Shown here piece after piece: positions 28,432 to 36,127 of a stretch of DNA of 64,000 bases. Both the position numbers and the translations under genes were made by a program. A model generated the notes under the pieces. That model had not been told where the DNA came from. It ran no database searches and saw only the letters and a list, made by a program, of their open reading frames with translations. Numbering within the stretch: the first letter of the stretch is position 1; each line of letters opens with the position of its first letter. Origin of the DNA: Ottowia testudinis (GTDB taxonomy: Bacteria; Pseudomonadota; Gammaproteobacteria; Burkholderiales; Burkholderiaceae_C); contig NZ_CP071796.1 in the NCBI RefSeq assembly GCF_017498525.1, forward strand, positions 1-64,000. Reading direction: 5' to 3'.

Positions 28432-29598
28432 GTGCACATCAAGTCCCCCCACAACTGGAAACTTTCCGCCATGGCGATGGCCGTGGCGCTGTCCGCCTGC
28501 GGAGGCAGCGGCGACGGCGACAGCAATCCGCTGGGCCTCGACACCATGAAGGTCGTCGGCGACTCGCTCAGCGACAGCGGCACTTTCGCCGACGTGCCGG
28601 GCGGCGCACGCACCTTCACCGTGCAAGGCACGGCCGACGAGCCCAACGTGGTGTGGGTCGAGCGCGTGGCGCTGGCCTACCGCGTGGCGCCGCTGTGCCC
28701 CGTCTACAAGTTCAACGGCAGCGCCTTCACGCCCAACACCAAGCCAAACTGCACCAACTATGCCGTCGGCGGCGCGCGCATCAACAACCCGGCGGCCAGC
28801 GGTGGCGCGGCGGCACCGCTGTCGGTCGCCAATCAGTTACAGGACGCCGCCGCCAAAGGCTGGGGCGCCAAGGATCTGGTGCTGGTCGATGGCGGCGGCA
28901 ACGATGCGGCCGATCTGGTGGGCGCTTACCTGGGCGCGTCGGCCGACCAGGGTGCCGCCTACCAGGCACTGCTGGGCACGCTGGTGCCGGCCGGCTCTTT
29001 GCAAGCGGTGCTGGCGGGCGCCAATGGGCCCGAAAATGCCGGTGGCCTGTACATGCAGGCGCTGGCCGACAGCTTGGCCGGCAGCATCAAGGCCGAAGCG
29101 CTGGGCAAGGGCGCCAAACAGGTGGTGGTGGCCAACATGCCGGCCATCACGTACACGCCACGCTTTCAGGCGGTGTTGGACCAGGTGGGCGCCAAAGCCG
29201 GCGCCAACGGACGCGCGCAGGCCGAGGCGCTGTTCAAGGGCTGGGTCAACGCCTTCAATGCGCGGCTGGCAAGCCAGTTCAGCGGCGAGTCGCGGGTGAA
29301 GGTGGTCGACGTGGCGGCCCGCTTCACCGATCAAGCGACCAACCCGTCGCGCTACGGACTGACCAACGTCACGCTGCCGGTATGCGGCGCCCAAGGGGTC
29401 ACGGCAGTGCCGCAGCGCTCGTTTGCCCAGTGCACGGCCAGTGCGCTGTCGGGCACCACGCCGCCGCCTGGCGCGCCCGCGGGCGCCGGCTGGTGGCAGC
29501 GCTACCTGTTCTCGGACGGCTTCCACCCCACGCCCTACGGACACCAGCTGTTCGCCGATCAGGTGTTCGACGTGCTGGAGCAGGCCGGCTGGCTCTGA
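28432..29598 (+). CDS. SGNH/GDSL hydrolase lipoprotein
   Basis: Predicted outer-membrane or periplasmic esterase of 388 residues. The GTG at 28432 follows GAGGAG. The N-terminus is a lipoprotein signal with lipobox ALSAC and cysteine acylation site followed by GGSGDG. Catalytic blocks are intact: KVVGDSLSDSG (Ser nucleophile), VDGGGNDAAD (block III Asn), and SDGFHPTPYGH (Asp/His). Substrate unknown. It converges with a second, degenerate family member across a shared terminator. Confidence 0.9.
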   Translation: MHIKSPHNWKLSAMAMAVALSACGGSGDGDSNPLGLDTMKVVGDSLSDSGTFADVPGGARTFTVQGTADEPNVVWVERVALAYRVAPLCPVYKFNGSAFTPNTKPNCTNYAVGGARINNPAASGGAAAPLSVANQLQDAAAKGWGAKDLVLVDGGGNDAADLVGAYLGASADQGAAYQALLGTLVPAGSLQAVLAGANGPENAGGLYMQALADSLAGSIKAEALGKGAKQVVVANMPAITYTPRFQAVLDQVGAKAGANGRAQAEALFKGWVNAFNARLASQFSGESRVKVVDVAARFTDQATNPSRYGLTNVTLPVCGAQGVTAVPQRSFAQCTASALSGTTPPPGAPAGAGWWQRYLFSDGFHPTPYGHQLFADQVFDVLEQAGWL

Positions 29599-29608
29599 GC
29601 GCTGCGCA

Positions 29609-29640
29609 CAAAAAAACGGCCCTCGGGCCGTTTTTTTTTT
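29609..29640. terminator. Bidirectional intrinsic terminator
   Basis: AAAAAACGGCCC-TCG-GGGCCG followed by ten T residues, with an A run on the other side. It serves the two converging hydrolase genes. Confidence 0.9.
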
Positions 29641-29653
29641 GCGCTGACGCGGA

Positions 29654-30568
29654 TCACCAGCGGTTCTTGAACTTGTAGTACACGCTTTCGGCGTATTTGT
29701 CGGAGGCAAAGCGGCGCGAGGCCTCGGGCGTGAAGTACAGCCCATCGGCGTACAGCCACTTGTTGACATCGGCATCGGCCACCAGCGTCGAGGTGGTGCA
29801 GGTGGCTGCGGTGGGCGTGGTGCACACCGGGTCGCGGCCGTTGTCGAACTGGTAGTTCTGCGGCTTGTTGTACATCAGGTTGTGCAGCAGCGCCGGGTCA
29901 ACGAACAACACGTTCTTGCCCAGGTTGACGATGGCCAGCTGGGTGCCGGTGTTGAAGGCGACCGACAGGTTGGTGAGTGCGTCTTTCTGCCCCAGCTGCG
30001 CCGCCCACGGCGTGTTGCCCAGGTTGTACGCGCCCACCACCAGCACGTGGGTCGCGCCGGCGTTGACCAAGCGTTGCACCTGCTCGCCCAGCGCCTTGCC
30101 GGCGGCCTGCACGGTCTGCGTGGTGGCTTCGGAGATACCGCTGGCGCCCACGGCGGCCACGATATCGGCAACACCGCCGCCCACGATGACGACGTCGTCG
30201 CCCGCCTTGAACTTGGTGCGCGCCAGCAAGGCGTCGATCTGCGCCGTCACGCTGGGAGCGGCCACCGGGCTGGTGTCGGCCGCCGCCACGCGGGCGCCAC
30301 CCTGCGCATAACCCCAGCCGCCATCCTTGGCGGGCACGATGGTTTGCTTGTAGCGCGCCGCCAGCTCCTGCACCCAGATGTTGCCGCTGTCGTTGACGGT
30401 GTAGCGATAGCCGGCTTGGCCGACGTCCATGAAGCCATCGCCCACGGTGATGAAACGCTGCGGCGTCAAATCCGACACCACCGAGCCGGAGCCGCAAGCC
30501 GCGAGCGTGACCACGCCAGCGGCGGCCGCCAGCGTGCGGACGGCACGGCCAAACCAGGATGCGTTCAT
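29654..30568 (-). CDS. SGNH-like lipoprotein lacking catalytic residues
   Basis: A 304-residue lipoprotein (ATG at 30568; lipobox TLAACGSG) with the SGNH fold outline: RFITVGDGFMDVG takes the place of the GDSL block but has Gly for the Ser nucleophile; WGYAQGGARV and VIVGGGVADIV match blocks II and III with the block III Asn missing; and the C-terminal DGLYFTPEASRRF has Tyr where the catalytic His (DxxH) is expected. It is therefore probably a non-catalytic binding protein. The AGGAG ribosome site is 10 bases from the ATG. It is a paralogue of the gene at 28432 facing it. Confidence 0.82.
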   Translation of the reverse strand: MNASWFGRAVRTLAAAAGVVTLAACGSGSVVSDLTPQRFITVGDGFMDVGQAGYRYTVNDSGNIWVQELAARYKQTIVPAKDGGWGYAQGGARVAAADTSPVAAPSVTAQIDALLARTKFKAGDDVVIVGGGVADIVAAVGASGISEATTQTVQAAGKALGEQVQRLVNAGATHVLVVGAYNLGNTPWAAQLGQKDALTNLSVAFNTGTQLAIVNLGKNVLFVDPALLHNLMYNKPQNYQFDNGRDPVCTTPTAATCTTSTLVADADVNKWLYADGLYFTPEASRRFASDKYAESVYYKFKNRW

Positions 30569-30654
30569 GATGTGTTTCACTCCTAAAGCGGTTCCCAAAG
30601 CGGGAAAAAAGGTGTCGGGTAGTTTAACGACGCCAGCAGGAGGCACCGCCGCGC

Positions 30655-31647
30655 TCAAGCCGCGGCCGCCGCGCGCTGCAGGCGGTCGCGCACGCCGTCC
30701 CACGCGGGCTCGGACGGCGGCGTCTCGACCCAGATCAATTTGACGCCGGCATCGTCAAAGCCGCGCAGCACGGCGAACAGCTGCTGCGCGGCGGCATCGG
30801 CATCGCCCGGCATGCGGCGCAGCAGCAACTGACGCGATGCCGACGACAGCGGCGCGCGCGCCCAGACGGCGATGTTCTTGGCGTCGGCGCCCAGCAGCTC
30901 CAGCGCGGCGCGCAGCTCACGCGCGTCCATCAGGCGCAGGCGGGCCGCCGGCGCGTAATGGGCCAAAAGCGTGCCTGGCGCTTGTGGAGCAAGCGCGAGC
31001 AGCTCATCTTTCAATAGCATTCGTGTACCCGCCACGCGCTCGACGTCGGCGCGCCCGATCTGGCCCGGACGCAGCAGCACCGGCGCGCCGCGCGTGCAGT
31101 CGACGATGGTCGATTCGATGCCGACGGCGCACGGCCCGCCGTCGAGCACCAGCAGCTGGTCGCCGAACTCCTGCGCTACGTGCTGCGCGGTGGTGGGGCT
31201 GATGCGGCCGAAGCGGTTGGCGCTGGGCGCGGCCAGCCCGCGAACGCCCCGCTCGGCGCAGGCCGCCAGCAGCGCTTGCGCCACCGGGTGCGCCGGGCAG
31301 CGCAGGCCGATGGTGGCGTGGCCGCCCGCCGCCGCATCCGCCACGCCGGCGCGGCGCGGCAGGATCAGCGTCAGCGGGCCGGGCCAGAAGGCGTCGATCA
31401 GCTTTTGCGCGAAGGCCGGCACCTGGTCGGCAAACTCGCTCACCTGCGCGGCACCAGCCACGTGCACGATCAGCGGGTGCTCGGCCGGCCGGCCCTTGGC
31501 GGCAAAGATGCCGCGCACCGCCGCGTCGCTGCCGGCGTCGGCGGCCAAGCCGTAGACGGTTTCGGTGGGCAGGCCGATGAGTTGGCCGGCCGCCAGCGCA
31601 TCGGCGGCGCGGGCGATGGCATCGGGCAAATGGCCTTCGAGGATCAT
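30655..31647 (-). CDS. L-threonylcarbamoyladenylate synthase (Sua5 type)
   Basis: Makes threonylcarbamoyl-AMP from threonine, bicarbonate and ATP for t6A synthesis with TsaB/TsaD. The 330-residue protein has the N-terminal YrdC domain (LIGLPTETVYGLAADA, KGRPAEHPLIVHV, LAAPSANRFGRISPT, GIESTIVDC) and a C-terminal Sua5 domain beginning around GTLLAHYAPAARL, so it is the long Sua5 rather than the short TsaC form. A family A repeat lies in frame in the interdomain linker (about residues 210-229). Its product acts upstream of TsaB encoded at 24390. Confidence 0.93.
   Translation of the reverse strand: MILEGHLPDAIARAADALAAGQLIGLPTETVYGLAADAGSDAAVRGIFAAKGRPAEHPLIVHVAGAAQVSEFADQVPAFAQKLIDAFWPGPLTLILPRRAGVADAAAGGHATIGLRCPAHPVAQALLAACAERGVRGLAAPSANRFGRISPTTAQHVAQEFGDQLLVLDGGPCAVGIESTIVDCTRGAPVLLRPGQIGRADVERVAGTRMLLKDELLALAPQAPGTLLAHYAPAARLRLMDARELRAALELLGADAKNIAVWARAPLSSASRQLLLRRMPGDADAAAQQLFAVLRGFDDAGVKLIWVETPPSEPAWDGVRDRLQRAAAAA
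30963..31019 (-). repeat. Family A dispersed palindrome, copy 10, inside the Sua5-type reading frame
   Basis: On the minus strand: GCTATTGAAAGATGAGCTGC, TCGCGCTTG, arm CAAGCGC. It encodes the linker LLKDELLALAPQAPGT between the YrdC and Sua5 domains. Confidence 0.8.
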
Positions 31648-31654
31648 GGCAACT

Positions 31655-31714
31655 TCAGCGCAGCGCCTTGACCGGCGCGACGATGATGTGGTTAGACGGT
31701 TGATGGTCGTCCAT
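31655..31714 (-). CDS. Possible 19-residue peptide between purK and the Sua5-type gene
   Basis: ATG at 31714 with GAGGGTG upstream opens a 19-codon frame (MDDHQPSNHIIVAPVKALR) ending 7 bp before the Sua5-type start. There is no homology I recognise. It could be a small peptide, a leader or chance. Confidence 0.15.
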   Translation of the reverse strand: MDDHQPSNHIIVAPVKALR

Positions 31715-31785
31715 CAGGCATTCACCCTCATGAAGATGCCCCGCGGAAATGAGCGAACAGAAGCCATCGCCTGTGGACCTCGGCT

Positions 31786-32985
31786 TCAAAACGCCTCGAT
31801 CCCCAGCAGCGCCGCCGCCGCCAGGGCCCGCTCGCGCACGCTGGCGGCATCCGGCCCGGTGAAGGTCAGGTGGCCCATCTTGCGGCCGCGCCGCGCCTCG
31901 GTCTTGCCGTACAGGTGCAGGTGCGCGCCGGGCAGGGCCAACACGTCGGGCCAGGGCACCGTGCGCGGCGCGCCCGCGGCGTCGAACCACAGATCGCCCA
32001 GCAGGTTGAGCATGATGGCCGCGCTGTGCTGGCGCGGCTGGGGCAACGGCAGCCCGGCCAGGGTGCGCACCTGCAGGTCGAACTGCGAGGCGTCGCAGGC
32101 GTCCACCGTGTAGTGGCCGCTGTTGTGCGGGCGCGGCGCCATTTCGTTGACGACCAGGCGCCCGTCCTGCAGCACGAAGTATTCGACGCACAGCACGCCG
32201 ACGTAGCCCAGTTGATTTGCTATATCAACAGTAGCTGCTTGCGCTTGACTGGCAAGCGCTCGCGGCACATTTCCTTCATAAACCTCGGTCACGGACAGAA
32301 TACCGCCCCGGTGCAGGTTGCGCTGCACCGGCAGCGCCACCACCTGGCCGTCGCGGCCCCGGGCGACGATGACGGAGCATTCCAGCGCCAGCGGCAGCAG
32401 CTGCTCCAGCACGCAGGCCACGCCGCCCATGCCGCGCCAGGCGGCGGCCAGTTCGCCCCGCGTGGCCACGCGCGCCTGGCCCTTGCCGTCGTAGCCCAGG
32501 CGCGCGGTTTTCAGGATGCCGGGCAGCAGATCAGCCGGCACGTCGGCCAAGTCGGCCTCGGACTCGATCACCGCATACGGCGCCGGCGCGACGCCGCTGC
32601 GTTCGGCGCAGCGGGCGAAGTGCGCCTTCTCGCGGATGCGGTCCTGCGCGATCGCCACCGCGCCGGCGGCGGGCGCCACGGGGCGGGCGCGGGCCAGCTC
32701 GGCCAGCGCTTCGGCAGGCACGTTCTCGAACTCGGTGGTGATGGCAGCCGCGCGCGCGGCCAGCTCGCGCAGCGCATCGGCGTCGCGGTAGTCGGCTTCA
32801 ATGAAGTGGTGGCTGATGCGCCCGGCAGGGCTGTGCCGGTCGGGGTCAAGCACCACCGTTTCATAGCCCAGAGCCTGCGCGGCGTGAACGAACATGCGGC
32901 CCAGCTGGCCGCCGCCCAGCACGCCGAGCATCACAGGGCGGCCGTCGATCAACTGGCCAGGCAGCAGGGGCAAGGGCGTGGGCAT
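31786..32985 (-). CDS. purK: 5-(carboxyamino)imidazole ribonucleotide synthase
   Basis: ATP-grasp enzyme carboxylating AIR in purine synthesis; its product goes to PurE. The 399-residue protein has the N-terminal LGVLGGGQLGRMFVHAA, ATP-grasp core ILKTARLGYDGKGQ, and NEMAPRPHNSGHYTVDAC with the metal/ATP residues. A family A repeat supplies the codons for about residues 235-258 (EGNVPRALASQAQAATVDIA) at a variable position between VTEV and LGYVGVL without an obvious change in expected length. The start at 32985 lacks a ribosome site; another repeat lies just upstream. Confidence 0.95.
   Translation of the reverse strand: MPTPLPLLPGQLIDGRPVMLGVLGGGQLGRMFVHAAQALGYETVVLDPDRHSPAGRISHHFIEADYRDADALRELAARAAAITTEFENVPAEALAELARARPVAPAAGAVAIAQDRIREKAHFARCAERSGVAPAPYAVIESEADLADVPADLLPGILKTARLGYDGKGQARVATRGELAAAWRGMGGVACVLEQLLPLALECSVIVARGRDGQVVALPVQRNLHRGGILSVTEVYEGNVPRALASQAQAATVDIANQLGYVGVLCVEYFVLQDGRLVVNEMAPRPHNSGHYTVDACDASQFDLQVRTLAGLPLPQPRQHSAAIMLNLLGDLWFDAAGAPRTVPWPDVLALPGAHLHLYGKTEARRGRKMGHLTFTGPDAASVRERALAAAALLGIEAF
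32213..32282 (+). repeat. Family A dispersed palindrome, copy 11, inside the purK reading frame
   Basis: GCTATATCAACAGTAGCTGC, TTGCGCTTG, arm CAAGCGC, tail CACATTTCCTTCATAAA. Oriented opposite to purK yet open in the purK frame. Confidence 0.8.
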
Positions 32986-32996
32986 GGCGGCGATGA

Positions 32997-33057
32997 TTTT
33001 TATGAGTCAAATTGGCAGCTGGCGCTTGTCCGTCAAGCTCGGGCAGCTATGAAATCA
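32997..33057 (-). repeat. Family A dispersed palindrome, copy 12
   Basis: On the minus strand: CATAGCTGCCCGAGCTTG, arm CAAGCGCC, tail CAATTTGACTCATAAAAA. It fills the purE-purK gap, genes that are usually tightly spaced. Confidence 0.8.
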
Positions 33058-33068
33058 GAAGCGAATGG

Positions 33069-33563
33069 TCATGCCGTGGGCGGCAGCGCCATGGCCTGTG
33101 CGGCGGCGGTTTGCTCGGCACGAAACTGCGCCAGCCGCTCGCGCAGCGCCGCGTCGTCGCCCGCCAGCAGCGCCACCGCGAACAGCGCCGCGTTGGCCGC
33201 GCCGGCCGCACCGATGGCAAAGGTGGCCACCGGAATGCCCTTGGGCATCTGCACGATGCTGTGCAGCGAATCGACGCCCTGCAAGTGTTTGGACGCGACG
33301 GGCACGCCCAGCACCGGCACCAGCGTCTTGGCGGCCAGCATGCCCGGCAGGTGGGCCGCGCCGCCCGCACCGGCGATGATGGCGCGCAGCCCGCGCGCCG
33401 CCGCGCCTTCGGCGTAGGCGAACATGTCGTCGGGCATGCGGTGGGCGGAGACCACGCGCGCCTCGTGCGGCACGCCGAACTGCTGGAGGATTTGCACGGC
33501 GTGCTGCAGGGTGTCCCAGTCGCTGCTGGAACCCATCACCACCCCTACGATGGGATTCGTCAT
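33069..33563 (-). CDS. purE: N5-carboxyaminoimidazole ribonucleotide mutase
   Basis: Class I PurE (164 residues) moving the carboxylate of N5-CAIR to C4. Signature motifs are visible: [27 protein letters not shown] and [13 protein letters not shown]. The C-terminal ~10 residues are a low-complexity Ala tail. It precedes purK in the same direction and is divergent from the thioredoxin-like gene across 56 bp. Confidence 0.97.
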   Translation of the reverse strand: MTNPIVGVVMGSSSDWDTLQHAVQILQQFGVPHEARVVSAHRMPDDMFAYAEGAAARGLRAIIAGAGGAAHLPGMLAAKTLVPVLGVPVASKHLQGVDSLHSIVQMPKGIPVATFAIGAAGAANAALFAVALLAGDDAALRERLAQFRAEQTAAAQAMALPPTA

Positions 33564-33619
33564 GCGGCTTCTTGCACAATGGTTGTTGGTTTGCCCGATT
33601 TTGCCCTCAGATACACACG

Positions 33620-34585
33620 ATGATCGACGTCACCCTGCAAAACTTCGAAGCCGAGGTGCTTCAAGCCTCCACGCGCACGCCCGTGCTGCTGGACATCTGG
33701 GCCGAATGGTGCGGCCCCTGCAAGCAGCTGGGGCCCGTGCTGGAACAGCTGGAGGCCGAATACGCCGGCCGCTTCACCCTGGCCAAGCTGGACGCCGACA
33801 AGGTGCCCGAGATCGCCGGCCAGCTGTCGCAGATGCTGGGCACGCGCAGCATTCCGCTGTGCGTGATGTTCGTCGGCGGCCAGCCGGTGGATGGCTTCGT
33901 CGGCGCGCAGCCGCCGGCGCAGATCCGCGCTTTTCTCGATAAACACGTGCCGACCGAAGGTGCGCTGGCCGCTGAAGAAGAGGTGAGCGAAGCCGAGGCG
34001 CTGGTCGCCGCCGGCGACACCGAAGCGGCTTTGGCCAAGCTGGCCGACGCGCTGGCCGCCGACCCGGCCAACGACGACGCGCGCGCCGACTATGTGCGCT
34101 TGGCTGTAGCCACCGGCGGCTACGAAGAAGCCGCCGCCGCGCTGGATGAGCCGCTGGCGCGCGAGCCGCGCCCGCTGCGCTTCGACGCGCTGCGCCGCTG
34201 GTTGGACGCCATGGAATTCGTCGAACAGAGCGAGCGCGGCAACTGGCCGCTGCCGCAGTTCGACGAGCTGATCGCGCAGAACAAGCGCGACTTCGACACC
34301 CGCTTTCAGAAAGCCCAGGTGCTGATGGCCGAGGGCCAGTGGCCGCAGGCGATGGACGAGCTGCTGGAGATCATCATGCGCGACCGCAAGTGGAACGACG
34401 AGGCCGCGCGCAAGACCTACGTGGCCATTCTGGAGCTGCTGACGCCGCCACCCACCAAGGCCGCGGCCGCCGATGGCAAGAGCGCGGGCGGCATCGAACT
34501 GACTGGCAAGGCGGCCCAGCAGGAAGACCCGCAGGCCGAATTGCTGTCGAGCTACCGGCGCAAGCTGTCGATGGCGCTGAATTGA
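33620..34585 (+). CDS. Thioredoxin-TPR protein (CnoX/YbbN-like)
   Basis: A 321-residue protein with an N-terminal thioredoxin domain ([18 protein letters not shown], with the full WCGPC redox pair, and a cis-Pro region RSIPLCVMF) followed by TPR-like helices (about 125-290) rich in Ala and Glu. The CnoX/YbbN family acts as a redox-regulated holdase helping GroEL and DnaK; the E. coli protein lacks the CxxC pair, so this one may also reduce disulfides. The ATG at 33620 (MIDVTLQNF) was chosen over an earlier frame start at 33572. Confidence 0.88.
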   Translation: MIDVTLQNFEAEVLQASTRTPVLLDIWAEWCGPCKQLGPVLEQLEAEYAGRFTLAKLDADKVPEIAGQLSQMLGTRSIPLCVMFVGGQPVDGFVGAQPPAQIRAFLDKHVPTEGALAAEEEVSEAEALVAAGDTEAALAKLADALAADPANDDARADYVRLAVATGGYEEAAAALDEPLAREPRPLRFDALRRWLDAMEFVEQSERGNWPLPQFDELIAQNKRDFDTRFQKAQVLMAEGQWPQAMDELLEIIMRDRKWNDEAARKTYVAILELLTPPPTKAAAADGKSAGGIELTGKAAQQEDPQAELLSSYRRKLSMALN

Positions 34586-34600
34586 AGGGCGGGTCAGCGC

Positions 34601-34618
34601 GTGGGTGCGAGCACCCAC
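34601..34618. terminator. Hairpin after the thioredoxin-TPR gene
   Basis: GTGGGTGC-GA-GCACCCAC, perfect arms, 16 bp after the stop codon and followed by CCTACG. It resembles a half family B repeat and lacks a clear T run, so termination is possible but unproven. Confidence 0.4.
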
Positions 34619-34639
34619 CCTACGACGTTCAGTCAACCC

Positions 34640-34859
34640 ACCCTTGTATCTTTCCCCTCGAAGCAAAGAGAGCGTGTACCCAGCCTTAAAGCCTGGACTT
34701 TGATCCGTAGATGACGCCCTTTGCTTCTTCTTCGTTCACCGGTCATTGACACTGAACGGTAGCCAAGGGCTTTGACCCTGTATGTACAAGGCAAGTGCGG
34801 TGAGCAGGTGATTCGATGGTTTGTTGTTGTCATTGTTTTCAATAGCGAGGAATCAACCC
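34640..34859 (+). ncRNA. IS110 left noncoding end, candidate bridge-RNA region
   Basis: About 220 bp without a gene upstream of the transposase ATG. IS110-group elements are known to encode a bridge RNA in this position that pairs with donor and target DNA. Several short hairpins are visible (for example AGGG-CTTTGA-CCCT at about 34768-34781 and CCAG...CTGG near 34679). No covariance could be tested, and the outer boundary of the element is unknown. Confidence 0.35.
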
Positions 34860-35842
34860 ATGTTCTCCATCGGCATTGATGTGGCCAAAGCCAAACTCGA
34901 TGTCTGTGTCCTCTTTGAGCAGCGCAGCCGCACCAAGGTGGTGCCCAACTCGCCCGCCGGCTTTGCGCAGTTGCTGGCCTGGCTGCAACAGCATTGGCCC
35001 ACGCAGCCCTTGAGCGGCTTTCACGCCATTCTGGAAGGCACTGGTGCCTATCACGAAGCCGCTGCTTGCGCCCTGTTCGATGCCGGTATCCGGGTGTCCA
35101 TCGTCAACCCGGCGCAGGTGCGTGACTTTGCCCGGGGACTGGGCATTCGCACCAAGACCGACGGCGTGGACAGCGCCGTGCTGGCGCGCTACGGGCTGCT
35201 GGTGCAACCGGCGGCCTGGACGCCCCGCCCGCGCATGTGCGCGTGCTGCAGGCCTTGCTAAGCCGGCGCGAGGCGATCGCCCAGGACTTGCGGCGTGAGC
35301 GCAACCGGCTGGAGAAGCAACAGGCCGGCCAGCCCGTGGTGCTGGTGCAGTCGTCCTTGGAGGACTCGATTGCCTTCTTGCAGCAGCAGCTCAAGGACAT
35401 TGAGCGGCAGATTGATCGGCACATTGACAGCCACCCGGATCTGAAGGGCGATGAGCAACTTCTGCAAAGCATCCCTGCGGTAGGTGAGAAGGTCAGCACA
35501 CAGATGCTGAGTCTGCTGCGCAGCCGCAGTTTCGACACCGCCGAGCAACTGGCCGCTTATCTGGGGTTGGTGCCTGTTGAGCGGCAGTCGGGCTCTTCGC
35601 TCCTGGGCAGGGCGAGGCTGTCGAAGGCGGGGCCGGCCAAGCTCAGAGCCACGTTGTACATGGCAGCGGTGGTGGGCACTCGATACAACCCGCATGTGAA
35701 GGCTCTGTACGAGCGGCTGCTGGCCAACGGCAAGCCCAAGATGGCTGCGCTGGGCGCGGCCATGCGCAAGCTGGTGCATCTGTGCTTCGGGGTGTGGAAA
35801 CATCAGCAGCCTTATCGGGCAGATTTGGTAAATGCCGCTTGA
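34860..35842 (+). pseudogene. IS110-family transposase (DEDD), frameshifted
   Basis: Reading from ATG 34860, the N-terminal RuvC-like domain shows the DEDD acids (FSIGIDVAKAKLDV; ILEGTGAYHE; RTKTDGVDSAVLARYG). The frame breaks at 35223-35226, where four C residues appear; five would give WTPPPAHVRVLQALLSRREA and join the second part, which has the C-terminal transposase domain (LLQSIPAVGEKVSTQML, YLGLVPVERQSGSS, SKAGPAKLRATLYMAA with the catalytic Ser). The whole protein would be about 327 residues, normal for the family. Either a recently inactivated element or a one-base homopolymer error. Confidence 0.9.
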
Positions 35843-35885
35843 CAGGCAAGACGGTATCTACGGGCGGCGCCCCATTGGCCAACTT

Positions 35886-35919
35886 GTAGGCTGGGTTAGA
35901 CGATAGCCGTAACCCAGCA
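35886..35919. repeat. Family-B-like hairpin
   Basis: GCTGGGTTA at 35890-35898 and TAACCCAGC at 35910-35918 form perfect 9-bp arms after GTAGG. It lies just beyond the IS110 element; the rest of 35843-36127 holds only repeats and no gene. Confidence 0.6.
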
Positions 35920-36007
35920 TCCGCGCCACCCAAAACGCGGTTGTCACGCCGGGCACTGGGCGACGGCAGCTTGCAGTCAGGGCTTGGTGGCTTGATGACA
36001 AGCTATT

Positions 36008-36065
36008 GATTTGATAGCTGCCTGCGCTTTCCCAGAAAGCGAAAAAGCATGATTTGGCTCAAAAA
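36008..36065 (+). repeat. Family A dispersed palindrome, copy 13
   Basis: GATTTGATAGCTGCCTGCGC, arm GAAAGCGA (diverged), tail GATTTGGCTCAAAAA. It lies downstream of the tolC-like gene. Confidence 0.75.
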
Positions 36066-36072
36066 CAGCGAG

Positions 36073-36126
36073 GTAGGTTGGTGGTGAGCGCAGCGAACCC
36101 CAACAAAGGCGCTGCCGCCGTCTACG
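36073..36126. repeat. Family B element, truncated copy 4
   Basis: Left half (GTAGGTTGGTGGTGAGCG, AACCCCAACAA) with a reduced right end CGTCTACG. It ends two bases before the stop of the tolC-like gene. Confidence 0.65.
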
Positions 36127-36127
36127 T

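Larger units (their letters stand above)
34640..35880 (+). mobile_element. IS110-family insertion sequence (approximate bounds)
   Basis: A single transposase gene with a long 5-prime and short 3-prime noncoding end, without terminal inverted repeats, as in the IS110 group. It sits between family-B-like hairpins at 34601-34618 and 35886-35919, which suggests insertion into or next to such a repeat. Exact ends would need an intact relative or an empty site. Confidence 0.6.
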
